DNA of 9,845 bases from Candidatus Woesearchaeota archaeon (GTDB taxonomy: Archaea; Nanobdellota; Nanobdellia; Woesearchaeales; DSVV01), in NCBI GenBank assembly GCA_016205905.1, contig JACQSP010000001.1, positions 1 to 9,845 of the forward strand. Reading direction: 5' to 3'. How positions within the stretch are numbered: the first letter of the stretch is position 1; every line of letters begins with the position of its first letter. The translations under genes were made by a program, and so were the position numbers. Below the pieces are notes generated by a model, which was not told where the DNA came from, ran no database searches, and saw only the letters and a program-made list of their open reading frames with translations. This document shows, one piece after another, positions 6,573 to 9,845 of this stretch.

Positions 6573-7082
6573 TCAACTCTCATTCAGCACAACCAGTGTC
6601 TTTGTGTTGGCAATTCCGTCAACAAGCTGAATCTTTCCGAGAAGAACCTCATCTAACTCTTTAATACTGCTGACTCTTATAAAAACAACCAAATCAGTGC
6701 CGCCCGTAACTATGTCCACTTTTTCTATGCAATAGAGCTTTTTCAGTTCTTTTGCAAGATCATACTGGCTTTTATGCTTTTCCTTCAAATATTTGAGGTC
6801 AGCATTTACCAATATGTAAGCAGCTACAGTTTTGCCAACCATGGTGGCATCCAACTCTATAGTGTAGTGCTTAATGACCCCTTCCTGCTTGAGCCTTCTT
6901 ACTCTATTGTGGACAGTTGTCACAGGCAGCAAAGTTTTTTTGGCTATTTCTCGTGTGGTATAAGCAGAATTCTCTTTAAGAATCTCTAAAATTGCGATGT
7001 CCTTGTCATCGAGTTTTACTTTCTCTGTAGCATCTGTTTGTACTGTTTGTATATTAATAGCATTTTTTACCAGTTTTGCCAC
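6573..7082 (-). CDS. Lrp/AsnC family transcriptional regulator
   Basis: A 169-residue feast/famine-type regulator. Residues ~24-72 are the N-terminal helix-turn-helix (LDDKDIAILEILKENSAY, then TTREIAKKTLLPVTTVHNRV for recognition, then RLKQEGVIKHYTIELD). Residues ~85-165 are the RAM ligand-binding and oligomerisation domain, with the typical IVTGGTDLVVFIRV core. A 24-residue N-terminal extension precedes the HTH. Family proteins are usually octameric or dimeric and often sense amino acids; the ligand is not evident here. The start is GTG at 7082; there is no later Met before the HTH ends. The TATA box is centred 30 nt upstream, so the mRNA is probably leaderless. A perfect 12-bp palindrome between TATA box and start suggests autorepression. 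Confidence 0.93.
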   Translation of the reverse strand: MAKLVKNAINIQTVQTDATEKVKLDDKDIAILEILKENSAYTTREIAKKTLLPVTTVHNRVRRLKQEGVIKHYTIELDATMVGKTVAAYILVNADLKYLKEKHKSQYDLAKELKKLYCIEKVDIVTGGTDLVVFIRVSSIKELDEVLLGKIQLVDGIANTKTLVVLNES

Positions 7083-7089
7083 CTTTATA

Positions 7090-7116
7090 GAACACTTGTT
7101 CCAACTAATATATAAA
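7090..7116 (-). promoter_or_regulatory. Promoter and palindromic operator of the Lrp/AsnC gene
   Basis: The minus strand carries TTTATATA (7109-7116), centred 30 nt from the GTG start. Just downstream, 7090-7101 is the perfect palindrome GAACACTTGTTC, lying between TATA box and predicted start site where a bound protein would block transcription. Autoregulation is inferred from the position. Confidence 0.6.
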
Positions 7117-7130
7117 TATTGTTATTTTGT

Positions 7131-7292
7131 GTATGTGCATAGCTCTTTTAAGGATTATGCTACTGCCTCAAATTTGTTGCAGTGGCATTTCTTATTTTAT
7201 CTTTCAGGAAACGGAAATCCTACGTTATTACATCTTGATTTCCGCCACTGCAACTGGCAGTAGCATAATTCAAATGAGAGCTATGCACATAC
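7131..7292. mobile_element. 162-bp MITE-like inverted-repeat element with 8-bp target duplication
   Basis: Terminal inverted repeats are 37 nt (7131-7167 and 7256-7292). The outer 16 bp are perfect (GTATGTGCATAGCTCT), then 7 imperfect positions, then 14 perfect bp (ATTATGCTACTGCC). Further nested stems occur at 7177-7186/7244-7253 (TTGCAGTGGC) and 7212-7219/7237-7244 (CGGAAATC). TATTTTGT abuts both ends (7123-7130 and 7293-7300), which is the mark of a transposition event. No transposase fits inside, so it is a non-autonomous element. Two G-U wobbles make the plus-strand RNA fold slightly better. It sits just upstream of the Lrp promoter and beyond the 3' end of the NTP pyrophosphatase gene, and could act as a read-through barrier. 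The parental IS family is not identified. Confidence 0.78.
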
Positions 7293-7357
7293 TATTTTGT
7301 ACTATATTATCTAAGATTTATACGAAAAATAGATGTTTAAATTAATAAGAAAATTAA

Positions 7358-7957
7358 TTATTTATTCTTCATCAAAAACTCTCTCAATTTCTTAAACGCC
7401 TTTCCTCTGTGGCTAAACTTACCTTTTTCTTCTCGAGAATATTCGTATAAGGTTTTAATCTCATTTTTTCCATCAGAGTTTTTCCTTTCACAAACAAATA
7501 TTCTTTCATATGGCATAACATTGGCATCTGTTCCTTTGGCTTCTTTCGCAATTTTTCCGTGCAGTTCTCCAGTAAATAGAATTGGATCTTTGCCTGGCTC
7601 GCAATAACCTATGATTGTTTTGAAATGTGCTTTTCTGTTAGTTATTTCTTCAGGTGTTCCAACTTTAAATTTTCCCAGTAAGCCTTCATAACCAAGCGTC
7701 TCAAACCATCTTTTTGGCCTGTTGCCTGGAAAATTGTCAAACGCTTCAAAGAAAATACCTGTGTCCTCAACAATTACTGTCTTGCCGGTTTCATCTGCGA
7801 TTCTTTTTGCGTTGTTTTTTGCGACATCCTCAAGCTTCCAGTCTTCTGGCTCAATCTTTTCTGCGTCAAGGAGATGCACTTTTATTCCGCTGCCTTTTAG
7901 AGCAATCTCTACTTCCTCAACCTTATGTTTGTTGCCTGTTACAAAATATAAGTCCAT
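7358..7957 (-). CDS. rdgB: Ham1/RdgB-type non-canonical purine NTP pyrophosphatase
   Basis: A 199-residue Ham1/ITPA/RdgB homolog. The family hydrolyses ITP, dITP and XTP to monophosphate plus pyrophosphate and so keeps deaminated purines out of nucleic acids. TGNKHK (7-12) is the triphosphate-binding signature, VEDTGIFF (63-70) holds the metal/catalytic acidic residues, FPG (76-78) and RWFETLGYEGL (83-93) follow, and SHRGKA (182-187) is the C-terminal nucleotide-binding motif. The usual nucleobase segment GYDPIF is replaced by PYERIF (149-154), an Asp-to-Glu and Pro-to-Arg change that might alter base selection. Length is normal. The ATG at 7957 lies about 30 nt from a TATATAAA-type box, so the mRNA is probably leaderless. 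Confidence 0.9.
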   Translation of the reverse strand: MDLYFVTGNKHKVEEVEIALKGSGIKVHLLDAEKIEPEDWKLEDVAKNNAKRIADETGKTVIVEDTGIFFEAFDNFPGNRPKRWFETLGYEGLLGKFKVGTPEEITNRKAHFKTIIGYCEPGKDPILFTGELHGKIAKEAKGTDANVMPYERIFVCERKNSDGKNEIKTLYEYSREEKGKFSHRGKAFKKLREFLMKNK

Positions 7958-7972
7958 TTTAATGTAAGAATT

Positions 7973-8004
7973 TTGTTAATGAATATATAAATTTGTTGAT
8001 GAAT
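7973..8004 (-). promoter_or_regulatory. rdgB promoter flanked by 20-bp-spaced direct repeats
   Basis: TTTATATA on the minus strand (7984-7991) is centred about 30 nt upstream of the ATG at 7957. TTGTTAATGAAT (7973-7984) and TTGTTGATGAAT (7993-8004), written on the plus strand, are identical at 11 of 12 positions, spaced exactly 20 bp and straddle the TATA box. They could be regulator half-sites on one helix face. Confidence 0.45.
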
Positions 8005-8088
8005 TTGTTTTGTTTGTATCTCTTTCCTTTTTCTTCTTTTGAGCATTCTCTTGTATTTTCAGATTGTTTTACCCCTAAACTCTGCTTA

Positions 8089-8160
8089 TTTTTAGTCAAA
8101 ACCTTCATTTTTTAGTCAAATATTCATTTTTGACACATATTTGTCACAACCTTTTTAAAG
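8089..8160 (+). promoter_or_regulatory. Promoter with repeated GTCAA motifs upstream of a small membrane peptide
   Basis: The TATA box TTTTAAAG (8153-8160) is centred 30 nt before the ATG at 8186. Upstream, TTTTTAGTCAAA occurs at 8089 and again 20 bp later at 8109. They are followed by a 14-of-16 palindrome, TGACACATATTTGTCA (8131-8146), that nearly abuts the TATA box. The TTGAC/GTCAA half-site thus recurs four times. The arrangement suggests cooperative binding of a regulator. The rest of the 7958-8185 gap is T-rich with no gene seen. Confidence 0.5.
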
Positions 8161-8185
8161 AATATTCTTATACCCATTTGTTACC

Positions 8186-8287
8186 ATGAATAATCTTTAT
8201 ACAACTACAAAAAACGACGATGGGCTTAATTTAAAGAATATTTTAATTCTAGCAGGTGTTGTTGTTGCGATTGTTATTTTGTTTTGA
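8186..8287 (+). CDS. 33-residue single-helix membrane peptide
   Basis: ATG at 8186, TGA ending at 8287. The product has a polar N-terminus (MNNLYTTTKNDDGLNLKN, 1-18) followed by a hydrophobic stretch to the end (ILILAGVVVAIVILF, 19-33) long enough for one membrane helix, with almost nothing after it, like a tail anchor. The start lies 30 nt downstream of a TATA box centre, so the mRNA would be leaderless. That spacing matches known-family genes in this window and is the main support for it being real. Upstream repeated motifs suggest regulated expression. No family is recognised; it could be a small membrane regulator or a chance ORF. Confidence 0.5.
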   Translation: MNNLYTTTKNDDGLNLKNILILAGVVVAIVILF

Positions 8288-8349
8288 GAATATAGTTTAA
8301 GTTGTATGTTTAATATGAAATAGTTCTAATCAACTTCAAAATATCAAAA

Positions 8350-8357
8350 TTTATAAA
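8350..8357 (+). promoter_or_regulatory. TATA box of the eS27-aIF2-alpha transcript
   Basis: TTTATAAA, preceded by TCAAAA. A start site about 26-30 nt downstream falls at 8380-8384, exactly where the paired leader structure begins. Confidence 0.6.
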
Positions 8358-8382
8358 TTAACTCTAATTTCAATGATATAAA

Positions 8383-8456
8383 CAGTCTAAAGACTGGAAG
8401 AGCAAATGGCATGAAGAGCTCCATCGGACTCTGAATGTTTTAAACATTTACTCTTC
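8383..8456 (+). promoter_or_regulatory. Structured 5' leader: two abutting hairpins upstream of eS27
   Basis: Hairpin 1 is CAGTC-TAAA-GACTG (8383-8396). Hairpin 2 begins at the very next base: 8397-8408 pairs with 8445-8456 at 11 of 12 positions (single C-A mismatch). It encloses a smaller stem, 8410-8437, with CAT/ATG, a symmetric GA/GA internal mismatch, AGAG/CTCT, a bulged C and TCC/GGA closing an ATC loop. The tandem GA pairs resemble sheared G-A motifs bound by L7Ae-type proteins, but the 3-nt bulge of a true kink-turn is missing. Nineteen bases after the structure is the eS27 ATG, with CGGAGG between. It may be a ribosomal-protein autoregulatory leader or a separate small RNA. Confidence 0.5.
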
Positions 8457-8475
8457 AACAATCGGAGGCACAATC

Positions 8476-8661
8476 ATGAAAGAAATAAGAGAACCGACAA
8501 GCAAATTCATTAAAATAAGATGTCCAAAATGCAAGAATGAGCAGATTACATTCGGAAAAAGCTCAATTGATGTCAAATGCTTAGTCTGCAATAAACAGCT
8601 TGTTGCTCCAACCGGGGGAAAAAGCAGAATCAAAGCAAGAATTTTGGAAGTGTTGGATTAA
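8476..8661 (+). CDS. rps27e: Small ribosomal subunit protein eS27
   Basis: A 61-residue zinc-ribbon protein of the 30S subunit, normal length for archaeal eS27. Two cysteine pairs form the zinc site: CPKC (residues 16-19) and CLVC (35-38). The conserved QITFGKSS lies between them and QLVAPTGGKSRIKARI follows. The ATG at 8476 is chosen because CGGAGG lies at a suitable distance upstream and earlier ATGs in the leader are out of frame or followed by stops. It is the first gene of a translation cluster with aIF2-alpha 97 bp downstream, a classic archaeal pairing. The eL42 gene that often precedes eS27 is absent here. Confidence 0.97.
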   Translation: MKEIREPTSKFIKIRCPKCKNEQITFGKSSIDVKCLVCNKQLVAPTGGKSRIKARILEVLD

Positions 8662-8758
8662 ACACTTAATATTAAATTTTACTAATTCAATTAATTTAAT
8701 TAACTCAATAACTCAATTAACTTTAATATTTACTATCAGATTATCAGTGAGGTAAAAA

Positions 8759-9544
8759 ATGTTTTATAAGAAAACAGGTCTTCCAACTGAAGGGGAATTA
8801 GTCCTTTGTACTGTTGCAGAGGTTCATTTTAATTCTGTTTTTGTCATGCTAGATGAATATGATTTAAAAGCATTTCTCCATATCAGCGAAGTTTCTCCAG
8901 GAAGAATAAGAAATATCAGAGACTATGTAAAAGAAGGCAAGGTTATTGTTTGTGTTATTCTCAAGGTTGTTCCTGACAGAAAGCTTATTGATGTAAGCCT
9001 GAGAAGAGTTAATGAAGGCCAGAAGAGAGCCAAACTTAATGAAGTCAAGCTTGAGCAAAAGGCAGAAAAGATTATTGAATTCGCTGCACGAGAATTAAAA
9101 ACAGATGTAAAAAAATTATATGACGAGCTAAGGGCAAAGATATTTTCCCAATACCCAAATATGTACTCTTGTTTTGAGGATGTTTCTTTAAGGGATGTTT
9201 CACTGTCAAAGATAGGAATTAGTTCCGAGGTTGAAAAGATTCTCGTTGATCTTGTTAAACAGAGAATAAAGCCGCCAAAAGTTACAATCTCAGGAAAAAT
9301 AACCCTAAGCACTTACGAAAGCAGCGGTGTTGAGGTCATAAAAGAAATACTGCAAAAAGGGCTTTCTGCTGGTGGAAGCAATATAACAATTAAATATCTT
9401 GGCGCCGGTATTTACAAACTGGATATTGTTGCAGAAGATTACAAGTCCGCTGAAAAGATTCTTAGCAATACTACGTCTATCATTGAAAAAGAAACAAAAA
9501 AACATAATGGGAATTATGGCTTTGAAAGAGTGGAGAGCAGCTGA
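8759..9544 (+). CDS. eif2a: Translation initiation factor aIF2, subunit alpha
   Basis: A 261-residue alpha subunit of archaeal initiation factor 2, which with beta and gamma delivers initiator Met-tRNA to the small ribosomal subunit. An S1/OB domain (~10-85) contains GELVLCTVAEV, AFLHISEV and LIDVSLRRVN. A helical domain (~90-170) follows, then a C-terminal alpha/beta domain (~172-255) that contacts gamma. Within the S1 loop, ISEVSPGRIRNI aligns with the eukaryotic eIF2-alpha phosphorylation loop, so Ser46 occupies the Ser51 position. GTGAGGT lies just upstream of the ATG at 8759. Full length. It is preceded by eS27; Nop10, which commonly follows in archaea, is not recognisable here. Confidence 0.97.
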   Translation: MFYKKTGLPTEGELVLCTVAEVHFNSVFVMLDEYDLKAFLHISEVSPGRIRNIRDYVKEGKVIVCVILKVVPDRKLIDVSLRRVNEGQKRAKLNEVKLEQKAEKIIEFAARELKTDVKKLYDELRAKIFSQYPNMYSCFEDVSLRDVSLSKIGISSEVEKILVDLVKQRIKPPKVTISGKITLSTYESSGVEVIKEILQKGLSAGGSNITIKYLGAGIYKLDIVAEDYKSAEKILSNTTSIIEKETKKHNGNYGFERVESS

Positions 9545-9555
9545 AAGGTACGTTA

Positions 9556-9563
9556 TTATAAAT
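9556..9563 (+). promoter_or_regulatory. TATA box of the 41-codon ORF
   Basis: TTATAAAT starts 12 bp after the aIF2-alpha stop and is centred 30 nt before the ATG at 9590, the spacing seen at lrp and rdgB. Confidence 0.45.
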
Positions 9564-9589
9564 TTGCAGTTGCGGAAAGTGGTAAATTT

Positions 9590-9715
9590 ATGAAAAAAGA
9601 AGCCAATAAAGAATATGTTAAAAATATTATTAATATTTGCGACAAACATACATATAAACATTCGGAAAGGAGAATGACTATCAAGGGTTTAGATAAGTTG
9701 TGTGGAGTTTCTTAA
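9590..9715 (+). CDS. Hypothetical 41-residue basic protein
   Basis: ATG at 9590, TAA ending at 9715. The product is lysine/histidine-rich (MKKEANKEYVKNIINICDKH, then TYKHSERRMTIKGLDKLCGV) with two cysteines (residues 17 and 38), too few and too far apart for an obvious zinc ribbon. It sits where Nop10 often follows aIF2-alpha in archaea, but I cannot see the CxxC-type N-terminus or Pro-rich segment of Nop10. A TATA box 30 nt upstream suggests its own leaderless mRNA. It overlaps the convergent deformylase gene by 4 bp. Family unknown; may be a non-gene. Confidence 0.4.
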   Translation: MKKEANKEYVKNIINICDKHTYKHSERRMTIKGLDKLCGVS

Positions 9716-9845
9716 AATAAAGATTTCTGATTATGAGACGGAACAAACAGTTTTTCCCATTCTTCTCTAAGAATTATATTTTTATTATTCTCTAAATAAT
9801 CTGTGGCAAGGATTCCATCAAGGTGGTCAATTTCATGCTGAAATA
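9712..9845 (-). CDS. def: Peptide deformylase, C-terminal part (gene runs off the window)
   Basis: Only the last 43 codons are present. They open with FQHEIDHLDGIL, the HExDH motif III of peptide deformylase, whose two His bind the active-site metal and whose Glu is catalytic. A helical tail follows (ATDYLENNKNIILREEWEKL), as in other deformylases. The enzyme removes the formyl group from nascent N-terminal fMet. The other metal ligand (EGCLS motif) would be outside the window. Finding it convergent to aIF2-alpha in an archaeal context is odd, because most archaea start with unformylated Met. Either this lineage carries a transferred deformylase or the enzyme has another substrate. Confidence 0.85.
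   Translation of the reverse strand, partial: FQHEIDHLDGILATDYLENNKNIILREEWEKLFVPSHNQKSLF

Noticed and set aside
7131..7292. Palindrome as an intrinsic terminator or CRISPR-like repeat
   Set aside because: Size, nested arms and flanking 8-bp duplication fit a transposed element better; there is no spacer-repeat periodicity.
6997..7345. Plus-strand ORFs across the inverted-repeat element
   Set aside because: They cross the palindrome and the start of the Lrp gene and resemble no transposase; treated as chance frames.
8397..8440. Box C/D sRNA: ATGAAGA (8411-8417) and CTGA (8431-8434) resemble C and D boxes 13 nt apart
   Set aside because: Only one C/D-like pair is present, the C box is imperfect, and the flanking stem lacks the 3-nt bulge of a kink-turn. 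Kept only as a structured leader.
8701..8725. Short TAACTCAA tandem repeat before aIF2-alpha
   Set aside because: Low-complexity AT-rich spacer of two copies only; no evidence of function.
8923..9312. Minus-strand ORF of 129 codons
   Set aside because: Lies entirely inside aIF2-alpha, whose identity is certain.
9590..9715. 41-codon ORF as Nop10
   Set aside because: No CxxC-type N-terminus, no Pro-rich segment, and the two cysteines are 21 residues apart; position alone is not enough.

Overview
The window is AT-rich and archaeal. It carries ribosomal protein eS27 next to the alpha subunit of archaeal translation initiation factor 2, an Lrp/AsnC-type regulator, a METTL5-like RNA methylase, and TATA-box promoters placed about 30 nt upstream of start codons, which implies mostly leaderless mRNAs. 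The compact genes, divergent families and high A+T suggest a DPANN archaeon of the Woesearchaeota/Pacearchaeota type. That lineage call is an inference from gene style, not from a phylogenetic marker.

Layout. Positions 1-151 hold a long imperfect hairpin built from GAAAG units, downstream of a minus-strand gene for a phosphohistidine-swivel (PEP-utilizing, mobile region) protein (152-1813). From 5506 down to 1959 runs a minus-strand operon: a METTL5-like RNA methylase with a charged C-terminal tail, then three paralogous SAM-methyltransferase-fold proteins sharing an unusual LGATPE motif; the last two overlap by 4 bp. Next, also on the minus strand, is a two-gene module (6415-5625) that looks like a toxin-antitoxin pair: a small protein gene interrupted by a 91-bp two-hairpin insertion, followed by a winged-helix regulator. 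Upstream lie an Lrp/AsnC regulator with a perfect palindrome at its own promoter (6573-7082), a 162-bp inverted-repeat element flanked by an 8-bp direct repeat (7123-7300), and a Ham1/RdgB-type house-cleaning NTP pyrophosphatase (7358-7957).

The plus strand begins with a tiny single-helix membrane peptide (8186-8287) behind an array of repeated promoter motifs. A translation cluster follows: a structured leader (8383-8456), eS27 (8476-8661), aIF2-alpha (8759-9544), and a 41-codon ORF with its own well-placed TATA box (9590-9715). At the right edge, convergent and incomplete, is the C-terminal end of a peptide deformylase, an enzyme not expected in most archaea.

Most notable: two different small non-coding elements built from inverted repeats. 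One carries a textbook target-site duplication. The other interrupts a gene whose two halves rejoin exactly when it is removed. Also notable are the two abutting hairpins predicted to start at the transcription start of the eS27-aIF2-alpha mRNA, and the expanded methyltransferase operon. No tRNA, rRNA or CRISPR array was seen.
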